A DNA stretch of 64,000 bases from Bedellia somnulentella. Taxonomy: Eukaryota > Arthropoda > Insecta > Lepidoptera > Bedelliidae. Numbering within the stretch: the stretch's first letter is position 1; the number at the start of each line of letters is the position of its first letter. The notes under the pieces are model-generated. The model was given only the letters and a program-made list of their open reading frames with translations, searched no databases and had not been told where the DNA came from. Location: positions 7,192,001 to 7,256,000 of the forward strand of contig OY755174.1 of NCBI GenBank assembly GCA_963576735.1, in the 5' to 3' direction. The translations under genes and the position numbers were made by a program. Of the stretch, positions 46,000 through 57,669 are shown piece after piece.

Positions 46000-47266
46000 T
46001 TAAAGTCTAATCGTCAGTACATTTAATTTGCATATCAAAGCTATCCAGATAAAAAAAACACCAAAAATTGCGTCTTCTACTTCAACATAAAATATATTAT
46101 ATATTATGTAACCTGTTGTGCCTAGGCGCGTACAAAAAAAATTCCTGTTGTTCTTAGTCAACATAATCAGATATATCGCAAAGCAGCTGCTCCTGTTCCC
46201 CCTGATGTCTCCGTTCCCTCGGGATCTCCTCCCCTATAATACCATTCAAATTACTCGACCACCATTCGCGACTATCTTATACCTACGAAACAAAGATAAA
46301 ATTTGGCTTAAAATTAACTTGTCTTGTCCCCATTGAATCTGCAATATCATTAAGTGAGGGTAGACCAAGGAAGTTAGTTTTTGTAGCAACGAATCATGTT
46401 TTACATATCTTGACGGCTAGGAATAAAATATCACCATATCGTCTAATGGGTGAATGTCGTTACCTTAAGAATCAAAGAAGAGATATTTGGAGAAGACTAA
46501 AGAATATGAGGTTTTTATAGATCAGGCTCAGGGTTGTAGGAATGCTCCGGGTAACTCATATTTAAAGATATTTTATTTCACCTACTATTTTTCTTTACTA
46601 GAGCTGAAGTACCGAATACATCGTTTCTTCTAAAGCACTTCGTCTGATTTAGCATTTTGCATGAGGTTTTCTTCCAAATCCTTAAGAAACCTACAACCTC
46701 CTGAAAAACTTTAGGCTATACTACACCACGCTAAATTTCAAAAGGGTTGAGCAGTGACTGAAATAAACTAGTATATTTAAAAAAATTACATCAAATCTGA
46801 AAACAAAATTAGTTGTTAAGTATCAGTCCGTAAAATCTGGGCTAAAGTATTCCCAAATATGTAGCTAATGAACCTTGCATACACTTTTTACATTCCCAAT
46901 TGTATTTATCCCTAAGACAAAAACTGCCTATAGTTTCCATTCGTTTCATCAATCTGTGTCCCCTTCTAGATCTGGTAGCAAAGCCAACCCCTTATCAGTT
47001 AATCTCTAGGGCCCTCTCGTCCTGCCGTATCTCTACGTAACAGCTCTGATCAGCCGTTATTGAACTTTTCGTATGACGACGTGAGTGGTGTTTGTTAGAC
47101 TAAGCTACTAAACAAGTTTTTACAATAGGCTCGTAGTGAGTGAAAGTTTTCCGTATAGTGAAAGAAATATAATGTCCTAAGTTTGATTGAATAATAAGTG
47201 ATGGCCGGGCTGAGCCAAATAATTAGATAGGTTCAAGATAGTTTCATATTCTCTATGATCCATTTA
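46000..47266. other. Unassigned
   Basis: No gene or classified repeat. A GC-balanced patch at 46950-47100 and an open but unrecognised 72-codon frame at 46118-46336 are present. The latter has no family signature. Confidence 0.35.
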
Positions 47267-47385
47267 TCTATACTTATAATAAATCTGTAGAGGGGTCAAT
47301 TCTGTACATGAAATATATTTTCAAAATAACTATCAGGTGGTGATTAGGGATCGATACTGATGCCGAAAATGCAATCAGTAAAATT

Positions 47386-47447
<62 letters not shown>

Positions 47448-48266
47448 GGTTTGTATGTTCCTTATGGAAACAAAAACTACTCGACGGATTTTAACGAAAC
47501 TTGGTACAATTATTCTTCATACACCTGCGCAGGTTTTTGTATACTTTTCAGCAGAGTAGTAAAGGGGAATTATGGGAAATTTAGGGAAAACGGGAGAAGT
47601 TACTACATTTTTTAAGCTTCCGTCGCGTGTGCAGCCTTAATGGTTAAACTTACATAGAAATCATGTATGACGGAAATATTCTTCATAAAATTATCTAAAA
47701 AAAATACTCAACAGTTTATGTCTATCTTTTACGGTTGACTCACAATAACACGTGTAATTCCTGATAGCTTAGCAGTTCGGAACATTCTGATTATATTTGT
47801 TTACTCTTACGTTTGTAAACCTCTCATTCATCCCTAATTTAAAAAAGGTAACATTATTACCTATTCAATAAAAAAAGAATCATAGAAATCGGTAGACAAA
47901 CACCGAAATTATACATAAAATAAGCCATCGCGCCCGTGACCAAAACCGAATCGTTACTAATTTACATATAACATACTAGATGGCGCCAGTAGTTGCATCC
48001 TACAACACGTAATGATTTATTTTTTAGATTGTTATAAATACTTCATAGCGTTTTATTCCAAAATTTTCTATTAAACGGAAATACTGAACCGTTCATTAAA
48101 GCGCATTAAAAATCACCAAACTACACTGTTTAGGGAGTGCTATAAATTTAATAAATTGAAAACATTGCGCTGAATTTCACAATGCTTGAGCAGTGACTGA
48201 AGAAAGAAACCTCAGATATTTAAAAAAAAACAACGCTACCCGTTCGAGGCTGGGACGATCCACTAG
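47267..48266 (+). mobile_element. Non-autonomous Helitron with (GTCT)n array, copy 2
   Basis: Begins TCTATACTTATAATAAATC after an A (47266) and ends TGGGACGATCCACTAG before a T (48267). Exactly 1000 bp. Same ends and layout as the minus copy at 23809-24764. The shared inner text includes AAACTACTCGACGGATTTTA, TTTCAGCAGAGTAGTAAAGG and AAGCTTCCGTCGCGTGTGC. No Rep/helicase coding capacity. The 3' hairpin region is slightly diverged (CCGTTCGAGGCTGGG). Confidence 0.85.
47389..47447 (+). repeat. (GTCT)n microsatellite inside Helitron copy 2
   Basis: 59 bases of uninterrupted GTCT units, nearly 15 repeats, followed by CGGTTTGTATG. The sister Helitron has only about 23 bases of the same array at the same position. 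Confidence 0.9.
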
Positions 48267-50190
48267 TATAAAATACGTGTCATTTATAGAAATAACATTT
48301 TTTTTCACTTCTAACCGACATAGAATTTTCATGTTCCAAATTCTGAATGTCGTCGCCTCCACCTGAATATCTCTCATAAATACATGCAGTAATAGCAAAT
48401 TTGGTCATTTAGTCATTTTGAACGATTTGAATTTGGTCCAAGTGTGTTCTCCGTGGTCATCCTCTACTAACATTACCATCCACACTAGCTCTATAGATCC
48501 CTGTTACCAATTTTCTATCATCCATCCTCTCAATGTATGTATTGTATGTATTATAATATCAGTTAATTTATTATGGCGTGGTATAAAAAAACTACAAAAC
48601 CTGTTCTGCCACTACCTCTGCATCATACTATGAAAAGCGGCAGCTAGTTAATCCAGCTGGTAGACTTTCTAGCAAAAGTATTCTCCTTCAAAATCTTATA
48701 GTACTACAATAAATTCTGAACATACCCGTTGCATGTCTAATTATCTGTCCATTATCTATATTTTAAACAAAACATGACAACAGGGTGCAAGCAAACTTAT
48801 TTAATTATTGTTTTATTAGGCGTAATGACCCCAAACCCTAATTAAATGAAAGACATCTGACCAAATTCACGGTTTACTGTAATTAATTGACAGCGAAAAT
48901 AAACAAGGGTCCGGAGACCAAAATATGCTATTGTATTTATTACTCATTAACCCGGGTTGTTCAAATATTTTGTGACAATAAGGCCCTAACCCCTGATACT
49001 TGTTTTAATAAAGATAAACTTTATATTTTACAACGTAAGGGTAGTTCAAACGTTTTAAAGCCGATGATGAACCCGATAATAAATATGCCATATCGAAATA
49101 TCGTGACAGCCTTCCGCCTTTTCACATATATTGAAAATAAGCAAAACAAAATAATCAAAGAAAATACATTTTTCATGGGGTAAGTTCTAAAATTCTGTAA
49201 TATAATACCTAATGTCATTTCAAATTCATCATAAAATTTGTTGAAAGCAATAGTTGAACGAATCACTACTTAAAAGCCTATTATACTAATGATAACATTA
49301 CTGATAAAAAAATCTGGTGTCTCGAGGGCTGTTTCCAGGTAAAAACCAAAACAGTATTTTATTTGACTTAAAAATATGGGTCTTACGGGTAAATTTCTTA
49401 CGGGTCCTTCTCACTACAATACATCTTTCGAATTTGAAGTTAAAGTAGAATGCTGCACAAAATTAAGACTGTATGTGACTTTAAAAACAACACATTTATT
49501 TTAAAATGAATAAATATTTTATTTTAGACACAGTTTAAATGGAATTGCGCATTACTGAAAAAGATTGGGACAATAAATTCACTTAATTGTGTGAAAAGCC
49601 ATTAAGTAACATAAAAGTTATATTTACAATAATATAATTGACTTTGGCGATAAAATAATACACAGAAAACGTTTGAATATTTACGAAATTAAAAACGAGA
49701 ATTGGTAATAATACTAGGTGGTTTCAAAAAAGGTAGATCGTAGTTGAGGTAGATGTTAAAGAATGCTAAGTTTTAATGAAAAAATCTTATATTCTACGAA
49801 TGTTTTCTTAATTAATGAGAATAAACCCCTAATGTGATAATGTAAATAAAATAATATAGTGATATTTCATGTAGTAGAAGTTTATTCATTAAAACAATTT
49901 TATTTCCTATTGGAATTATAACTACTGTAATTCATAAATTTTAAGTTTATTTATTATAACATATTATTTTATTAAATATACGCTCCCCTCCCAAAAGTAT
50001 GGATGAATGACATTTAAATAAGTATAAAACAACGGATATAAAACAATACACAGTTTCCAATATCGAATAAAAGAACCATAAAAACCATTTGCGATGTGCT
50101 CGACGGAAACCCATGAGTTTTATTACCTAATATGTTATCCTGTCCGGCTGAGGCCGATATTTTTTACGTCAGTTCTTATCTCTCCAAACA
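48267..50190. other. Unassigned AT-rich stretch
   Basis: A patch near 48418-48560 (CGTGGTCATCCTCTACTAAC, CACACTAGCTCTATAGATCC) resembles a decayed repeat. From 48640 to 50130 the DNA is very AT-rich with no supported gene. Frames at 48887-49183 and 49021-49266 lack any family signature. Confidence 0.4.
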
Positions 50191-50200
50191 AAAAGTAATT

Positions 50201-50282
50201 CGCAGTCGGTAGGATTCGAACCTACGCTCCCAGAGGGAATCTGATTTCTAGTCAGACGCCTTAACCGCTCGGCCACGACTGC
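50201..50282 (-). tRNA. tRNA-Ser (anticodon AGA)
   Basis: 82 nt. Acceptor GCAGTCG pairs perfectly with CGACTGC, with discriminator G. D arm with TGGCCGAGCGGTTAAGGC (A box). Anticodon stem TCTGA/TCAGA with loop CTAGAAA gives AGA, decoding serine UCU. A long variable arm (CCCTCTGGGAG region) is typical of class II Ser tRNA. T arm GTAGGTTCGAATCCTAC holds the B box. No CCA is encoded and no intron is present. A TTTTT run (minus, 50190-50194) is a pol III terminator. Confidence 0.95.
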
Positions 50283-50461
50283 TTATGCGTCATGTGAAAG
50301 ATAACAAACTTTCGTGGCACGCATATGAACTGTATAAATTAATCATGCATTACATTTACGAGTCGAAAGAATAATGGTTGTTTATATTCAGAGACCTAAT
50401 ATTAAGATAATGTTTATCATTGTTATCTATAGTGATGTCTAATTTCGTGACACGCTGCCAC

Positions 50462-50535
50462 GGCGCCGTGGCTTAGTTGGTTAAAGCGCCTGTCTAGTAA
50501 ACAGGAGATCACGAGTTCGAATCTCGTCGGGGCCT
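50462..50535 (+). tRNA. tRNA-Thr (anticodon AGT)
   Basis: 74 nt. A box GTGGCTTAGTTGGTTAAAGC; anticodon stem CCTGT/ACAGG with loop CTAGTAA gives AGT, decoding threonine ACU. T arm ACGAGTTCGAATCTCGT is perfect. The acceptor GGCGCCG faces CGGGGCC with one G-G mismatch at the fourth pair, discriminator T. The mismatch may reduce function. T runs at about 50550-50561 are the terminator. It is divergent from tRNA-Ser, 179 bp apart. Confidence 0.92.
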
Positions 50536-51940
50536 TAGTGGAATATATCTTTTGCTTTTTTGTTTGCCATTATTGACAATATTTATGAAACAAGATTAAT
50601 AAGTGAAGAGCAAATGTAGTGATTTTGCTTACAACAGTATATTTATAAGGACAACGTCGTTGTCGTTAAGATTATATCAATTTTGTACACTTATATTACC
50701 TAAATAAAATAATTATCTTAATATGATTTTCTTATCTTTTTTTATAATGTACTTCTTTAGCCTCTTGTATGCGATGAACAGTAATTTGTTCATAGATAAT
50801 GATATTTTTTTACAAAATAATGTTTTTATTTTTTTCTGTGATGCAATCGCAAGGTATTAATTAACATCAAAATAAATATTCAAGATAGTAGTTTATGTGT
50901 TCATTATATTAATTTAAAATTAGCTTGATCTACCAAAATAAAATGTTTAATGATGCAAAAACTTTTAATGATAATCATCTCTATGGGCAATATACTGACC
51001 ATAATATGCATATCTTTCCAAATCGCTAACCATTTACATAAGTTTTCAATATTGAGTATTGGTTTCGGAAGTCATCAGAATTGGTGCCATCTTTGGTATA
51101 ATTTCAATCATGGGTCTTAGATCTATCAGAGTATCCAAAAATATCAAACTACGAGTGCTACATAAGCGAGATACTGGAGATTATTGACCAAAATGTATGT
51201 AATAATTAACAAACACGTACATGGGTACGACACACGTATTTTAATTTGTTGCGTCTCTTTTCCAACCATGGAGAGTAACGTTTGCAAAATTGAGAATGAG
51301 TCGAATTTAGTAATATAAGGAAGGAAAATTACTAAAGTATGTCAAAAATGGATTATTATTCCATTATTCTTCACTTTTGAGCGATAACGTGTGTTAATTG
51401 AAGGCAAAATTTTACTTAGTTTATTTAGTGTAGTATTAAGTTAAGTTCAATTGTATTTGCCTAAAACGTACACGCCATTATTATTATTTTTCTTTATTTT
51501 ATAGTAATAGTTGTTGGCGCGCCTTAAATATCTTAAAAAAAGGTACTGAAATATACTGGTACTGAATTCGATACAAATTACACTAGTCTGTAGAAGTCAC
51601 AAAAAATCTATATTTCTATTACAATAATTACGCCGTTGTTAGTATAGTAATCTTATCATTGGCGTTTTTCTTCTTTTTTTGTCAGCCAATTAAAAAACAC
51701 CATAAAAAAACTTTGTGGTAAATTGATAACCTCCTCCTTAACAATATATCTAAACAACTGTATCACAGCTGAAACCTCTGGTTTTAATAATTTCTATGAA
51801 TACTAGAAATATAATAATAATATTTGTTTGTATGTGTAAATAACAGTCCTAGCTAGCGGTATATTGTGATTTAACAACTAGTAAGTTAGCAATCGCCCTG
51901 TATAGGGTAGGCTCGAGCCCCTTGGTGGGAACATATATGG
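50536..51940. other. Unassigned AT-rich stretch
   Basis: No gene, RNA or classified repeat recognised. Only short frames. Ends at the target duplication of the hAT element. Confidence 0.45.
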
Positions 51941-53020
51941 GCTGTGAGTAGGGAGTGCAATCTCGGTATTGCGAGATCTCGAAATACCGAGATCTTGCAC
52001 TTATTTTGCAAGATCAATCTTGCACTCAAAATCATGCGAGATCTCGCAAGATTTGCAAGATTAGGCAACGTATACATTAATAATATCTAATTTTATTTAT
52101 GTGTTTGTATTTGATTTTGCTTATATTTTATGGGCCACATGTAGAAGCCTGAAATAAAGACTTATTTATTTATTTCATTATTGTCTATTCTAGCATTGCA
52201 TTTCCCAGCTCGCCCCGCGCTTGAGTGAAACAGGTGTATGCGGATGCGGAGTTTGGCAAAAACATGCAGTTAGTGCTCGACTGCGAAACTCGCTGGTTAA
52301 GTCTCGCAGATGGGATTTCCAGATTTAACAAATTAAAGGATTTAGTTAGCAAGGATTTAATGAATGTCAATCTTGGCACGCACCCCAATTATGCTTTCTT
52401 AGAAGAATATGAGGCTTCGGTCGACTTAGAACATGTGTTCTAACCCATCAAATTGGCAGTTGAAGTATTGTGTCGTAGAGATTCCGATTTTATCACCGCT
52501 GAAATACTTTGCGCTTCAAGGTAGAAAGTTGGAAAACCTTACCACGCCAATAGCACAAAAGCTGGCTGATGCTATGAAGACTCGCACCCGTGAGCGGCGA
52601 AGAAATATGACAACTTTATTTTATTCAAGAGATTCTGCCCAATATGATGAGGATTTTAGGTGGTTCATGTAAAGAAATTTAAAAGCTGATTGGAAGATTA
52701 TGCCTACAGATATAGCTTTTATTGACGATGGTGAGGGAAACATGCCTCTATCAACAGTTGCCAGCACAAGTCTTTCTTTAGATGAAGAATTAGGAATTAC
52801 ACACATCAAAAGTGTCTAGGGATCAAGCCTTTTTATGCGGATTTCTTGAGATTCGAATAATTTATATAAAATTAATAAAGGATATCTTCTTTAAGCTTTC
52901 GTTTGCAGCTGGTGTACAAAAGTTTGTCATCAGTGGTGCCATCAAGTGTTGAGGCTGAACGGGCTTTGTCTGCTGCTGGGTATATGGCTCCCAAAATCCG
53001 AAACCAGTTGGCAGATAGTA

Positions 53021-54299
53021 CGAGGGCGGGTCAATAAGTCCGTGACTTTTAGAATTTCTGCCTTTTTACTGAAACAGCAACACTGCTCCTGTCAGCTGAC
53101 TCCTGTCTAAATTTTAACTTGCTGCGTCAGTAAGTTTGTGTTTGACAGCTATTTTTATCAGACTACTCACAAATTTGAGAAGAAAATGGAAAAAAGTGAA
53201 TTTCGTGTGCTTATTAAGCATTATTTCGTGCGAAAAAAAACCATTACCGAGACCAAGGCTAAGCTTGATAAATACTATGGGGACTCTGCACCATCGATTT
53301 CAATGGTAAAAAAGTGGTTCACTGAATTTCAATGTGGTTTTACAAGCACTGAAGATGCCGAACGTCCTGGACGCCCAGTTGAGGTCTCAACACCCGAAAC
53401 AATCGAAAAAATTCGCGATATGGTGTTGGCCGACCGAAGATTGAAAGTGCGAGAGATTGTGAAAGCCGTAGGAATCTCGCATGACTCAGTGGTTTCAATT
53501 ATAAATGATCACTTGGGCATGAGAAAGCTTTCCGCAAGATGGGTGCCGCGTTTGCTCACAGTCGACCACAAACGCAATCGTGTAACAACTTCACAGGTGG
53601 TTTGGTGTTGTTTAATCGCAATGTGGAGGAGTTGTTGCACCGTTTTGTAACCGTGGACGAAACATGGATCCATCACAACACACCAGAGACCAAACAACAG
53701 TCAAAACAGTGGGTTTCTAAGGGTGAATCGGCGCCAAAGAAGGCCAAGGTGGGTTTGTCAGCCAATAAAGTTATGGCGACTGTTTTTTGGGATGCACGCG
53801 GGATAATCCACATTGACTACCTACAAAAGGGAAGAACAATCAATGGGGAATATTATGCCAACTTATTGGACCGATTCAATGACGATTTGAAAAAAAACCG
53901 ACCTCATTTGGCCAAGAAAAAGTTCTTTTCCACCAAGACAATGTAAGGGTGCACACATGTGCAGTTGCCATGGCAAAAATCCATGAATTGGGCTATGAAT
54001 TGCTCCCTCATCCGCCCTATTCTCCAGATTTGGCTCCGAGCGACTACTACTTGTTCCCAAACCTGAAGAAATGGCTAGGTGGAAAATGATTTGACCCCAA
54101 TGATGATGTCATCTCGCAAACAAAGGCCTATTTTGAGGACCTCGACAAATCATTTTTTTTGGAAGGGATAAAAAAATTTGAGAAGCGTTGGACAAAGTGT
54201 ATAGAGCTCAAGGGAGACTACGTTAAAAAATAAAATTATTTTTTTATCAAAAAATCTGTGTTTTATTCCAAAAGTCACGGACTTATTGACCCGCTCTCA
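53021..54299 (+). mobile_element. mariner transposon, full length, 1.28 kb
   Basis: Terminal inverted repeats of about 28 bp: left CGAGGGCGGGTCAATAAGTC, right (inverted) TGAGAGCGGGTCAATAAGTC, both continuing CGTGACTTTT. A TA duplication lies at 53019-53020 and 54300-54301. Inserted into the hAT transposase remnant. The close match of the ends suggests a fairly young insertion, although the ORF is already broken. Confidence 0.92.
53138..54233 (+). pseudogene. mariner transposase, frameshifted
   Basis: The probable start is the ATG at 53186 (MEKSEFRVLIKHYFVRKK); an upstream ATG at 53138 adds 16 codons. The N-terminal helix-turn-helix pair is followed by the linker GRPVEVSTPETIEKI and KLSARWVPRLLT, containing the WVPRLLT variant of the WVPHEL motif. 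The DDD catalytic triad can be seen: VTVDETWIHH, FHQDN and YSPDLAPSD. The third residue is D, as in mariner D,D34D. Frameshifts near 53590 and 53925 and an in-frame TGA at 54088-54090 disrupt it. It ends with TAA at 54231-54233. Confidence 0.88.
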
Positions 54300-54540
54300 T
54301 ACTTTAGACGATTTATGTTTTTTAAGAAGATATTTACAAAATAACTAGTAGTTTGCGAGATCTCGCAAAATACCGAGATCTTGCAAGATTAGTCCCTGGA
54401 ATCTTGCAAATACCGAGATTGGGATTTTGCTTCAAGATTGCACACCCTAGCTGTGAGTGAGTGAGTGAAGTTAGCAATATACTTTAAAAACTTGTGAAAA
54501 AATTGAGATCAATTGCCAAATTGTAAGGCTTACTTTCATA

Positions 54541-55592
54541 AGGGGTACCCGAATTACCCCCATGTATGTTCTGCGACTTTTTGTAGTTTTCGAGATATGA
54601 TTTTTTTCATATTTTTTTGTTAAACCTTGGCTTATTTGACATTATTGGTCACAGAGACATTAATTGTTGAGATACAAGCTTGTTTTTTTTTCTGAATAGG
54701 TGAACAGTAGCACATCCAAAAACAAAAGCAATTGTGAGCCGATATGCTACTATTAAGCCATTAAAAAAATGTTGAATCCTAAGTTTGTTAAAATGTTTAA
54801 ATTAAAGGTCTCTTTTGAAACGATTTAAAAATTAAACTTATTTCAAAAATGTCTCCAAAGTTATTTTTAAAAACTTGCCGATTTCGTCAGCTATTTTCCA
54901 TGTAAATTTGATTGAGCTATCTCTACGACTTATCTACGACGATCATATTTCTACGCGTTAATAGGGCTACATTTTCTAAAAAACTGTCGAGATCTTGCCG
55001 TAAAAAATCCAAGTAGGACTCGCCATTTAATCAGTCAGGCAGTTGAAAGAGGCCAATCAGCTGTCCATTTAAGACGCCTTAAACTTTTTGTGATTTAATA
55101 ATAAACAATCAATAATTAAAAAAAAATAGTTTTATTCGGCCCAATCTTTTAATTAAGTTTTTTCGACTTACTGTGTTTCAAAATTTTTTTCAAGTATGAA
55201 GTCGTGGAGATAGCTCAATCAAATTTACATGGCAAATAGCTGACGAAATTGGCAAGTTTTGAAAAATAATTTTGGAGACATTTTTGGGATAAGTTTTTTT
55301 TTTAAATCGTTTCAAAAGAGATCTTTAATTTAAACATTTTAACAAACTTAGGATTCAACATTTTTTTAATGGCTTAATAATAGCATATCGGCCCACAATT
55401 GCTTTTGTTTTTGCAAGTGCTACTGTTCACCTATTTCAGAAAAAAAAATCAAGCTTGTATCTCAACAATTGATGTCTCTGTGACCAATAATGTCAAATAA
55501 GCCAAGATTTAACAAAAAAATATGAAAAAAAATCATATCTCGAAAACTACAAAAAGTCGCAGAACATACATGGGGGTAATTCGGGTACCCCT
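54541..55592. mobile_element. Large foldback element, 1.05 kb with about 390-bp inverted arms
   Basis: The left arm 54541-54931 and right arm 55199-55592 are inverted copies with roughly 95% agreement by eye. Outer ends are AGGGGTACCCGAATTACCCC in both. The inner end of the arms is TTTGATTGAGCTATCTC. The spacer of about 267 bp is AT-rich and unrelated to the arms. No transposase frame and no clear target duplication. It lies 91 bp from the hAT element. Confidence 0.75.
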
Positions 55593-56872
55593 AGGGGTAT
55601 TCTGTCCTTGGACTTAATCAAATCAATCAATCTATATATATCAAATCTGCTTTAAGATCATACAATCTGTCTTTCAAGGAATCACTACTAGAAAAACATA
55701 TTTAAATGTATTTTCTAAGTTATTACTTGATAGACAGATAGTACATAACTGAAGGGCTTGGTCGCGACTCCCGAGCGTAATGACAATCTTATTGTACGAT
55801 TTACAATGTACAACCAGCAATTATTCTACTGTAAGGTGTTTTAGGGTATCTAGCAAGGGAAAGTAATTATGTTGTAACTATAAATTTCATTTTATAATAA
55901 TACTTTCATGTCTATTTTTGGTTTGTTCCCTGAGATAGATGTAGGCCTACATCACCTCACGAACTATCTGCTAAAATAACGTAAATCTAATTTCTTCGAC
56001 ATCTCCCGATGACAAAAAATATATTTTAGAATCAAAAGAAATTTTATAAACACCTAAAAACTAATTTATTTCGTTTTTAAACTTTTAGGTCTACATATTT
56101 ATTAATATGGGTGTTAAATAGTGTTCAATATATCGTAATTTCCCAATACCTCGAATCATTTCGAATCATTAAACATAAGGTTTACTTATAAAAATCAAAA
56201 ATCTTACTACTTACTGACTACCGGTGCTTCAAAAAAACTCCTTACATTCACGTATTTACATTCACATTTTTACATTCATTTTCAAATAGAAATAAATACA
56301 ATATGTCGTTTTTTAGATATCTTTATTCACATTTATACATTTAATTTAAATATTTTCTAAGCGATCGAACCTAACGCTAGTTTGACATAATTAAATCAGA
56401 TGGTCCAACACAAGAACAAATCACTTTACGTGCAAAAATCCTCACTAGATAATTATTATAGGTTATATGTTGAAAGTGTATGGACATTAACACAAGACGT
56501 AAGGAGCCAAAACGTGTAATAAGCTAGATCATGCAGGTTTGAATGGGAGATCTAAAAATGGTCTGCCACTAGAATCGAACTATACTGTGATATCGACTGT
56601 CGTCAGTGTACCGTGCGGGATATTCTCACTGATGATGCTCGAAATTCTTAATGCTGAATACTGCCTTTCACTCTTCGGTATTATTTATCAGAGTATTACC
56701 TATTTTATGTATGTATCGTAGTTTCGGCTCAGGATAGCACTTCCTTGGACTCAGATTCCGGGACTATTGAAGTGATAAATACCTAAATTATTAATTTAAC
56801 ATCATCACTGATGCTTACACATATATTTTTTCTCAGAACTTCCAAAAGCAGCTGAAAATCTGCTGCCGACTG
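55593..56872. other. Unassigned
   Basis: AT-rich with no supported gene. A weak unit-B-like trace lies near 56720-56765 (GTTTCGGCTCAGGATAGCAC). Confidence 0.4.
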
Positions 56873-57065
56873 GGTAGTGTCGGTTTAGAACAGCAACAAC
56901 CCATTTCCTCCTGAGGTGTCGCAAATGTCTTAGAATGTTGGGACTTTTTAAACGAGTGCTGAGTGATGTGGCTTGAGACCCATGATAAATCATCCTTTAT
57001 TTTACCATCTATTCTACTTCTACACTCAACTTCTGATTTCGTCGCTACCCTTTTAGATTTATAGT
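56873..57065 (+). mobile_element. Diverged unit B copy
   Basis: GTAGTGTCGGTTTAGAACAG, AACCCATTTCCTCCTG, GGGACTTTTTAAACG, GATGTGGCTTGAGACCC and CTACCCTTTTAGATTTATAG in family order. Confidence 0.5.
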
Positions 57066-57284
57066 AGATATTAAATGCAGTATATACAACTTAAAGTCTG
57101 TAAATCAGCTATCTCCATTATAAATGTAGACTATAGACAACTAAACGCAACCAACCAACCTATGGGATTAAGGAAAGGAATGCCCTTCAAATTTCTGCTC
57201 CAGATATAGCCACGAAGCAAGCATACGAAACTTCAAGTGCATCTCTTTTTATTAAGTGCATTTCTTCATATTGAATCCAGGCAT

Positions 57285-57554
57285 GTATCACAGATATGTG
57301 ACGAAGTCGCTATGCAGTGACGGCTTAGAATATCACTATCCCATTTCTTCCTACGTAAGAGGTGAATATGGGTATTGGTGCTTTTTAAGGGATTTTTGGG
57401 CGATGCGGTAGGAGACCCATCACATCACCAATAACACATTTATGTTACCATATTTTCCCCCAACTAACTTTCCAAAGTGGCTGAGGAATTGCTAATTCCT
57501 TAGTTCTGGCTACTCCTTCTTGGGATTTATAGCCTTGAGTATAAGTATGTATGC
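57285..57554 (+). mobile_element. Unit B copy with near-perfect 14-bp target duplication
   Basis: TTGAATCCAGGCAT at 57271-57284 and TTGAATCTAGGCAT at 57555-57568 flank it, with one difference. The usual start (GCTATGCAGTGACGGC) comes about 27 bases after the left repeat, so extra 5' bases are present. It ends ATAGCCTTGAGTATAAGTATG. Confidence 0.68.
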
Positions 57555-57669
57555 TTGAATCTAGGCATCTTTTGTCGTTAAGTAACCAAAAATTATGGCC
57601 TAAAATCAGTATATATCATAGCCGCCCCGTGTTAGCATTAGTTAATATTGACATCGAATGCGAGAGTAA

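Larger units (their letters stand above)
52225..54348 (+). pseudogene. hAT transposase remnant (C-terminal half), interrupted by mariner
   Basis: Residues DCETRWLSLADGISRFNKL, then an FxPIKLAVEVLCRRD-like stretch, match the RNase H-like/BED-associated hAT transposases. VEAERALSAAGYMAPK, followed by RNQLAD, is the hAT C-terminal dimerisation motif. The frame is broken several times (stops at 52441 and after; shifts near 52470 and 52640). The last 15 codons (TLDDLCFLRRYLQ) lie beyond the mariner at 54302-54348, where a stop TAG follows. The BED finger and catalytic N-terminal half are missing, so it is non-functional. Confidence 0.7.
51949..54449 (+). mobile_element. hAT transposon with 8-bp target duplication, split by a mariner
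   Basis: Ends TAGGGAGTGCAATCT (left) and, inverted, TAGGGTGTGCAATCT (right). GCTGTGAG is perfectly repeated at 51941-51948 and 54450-54457. Subterminal zones on both sides carry multiple CGAGATCTCGCAAGAT-like palindromic motifs, probably transposase sites. Without the mariner (53021-54299 plus one TA) the element is about 1.22 kb, so it was already internally deleted relative to a full hAT. It includes the transposase remnant at 52225-54348. Confidence 0.85.

Noticed and set aside
47389..47447. CRISPR-like or satellite array
   Set aside because: A simple tetranucleotide microsatellite without spacers. No CRISPR array exists in the window.
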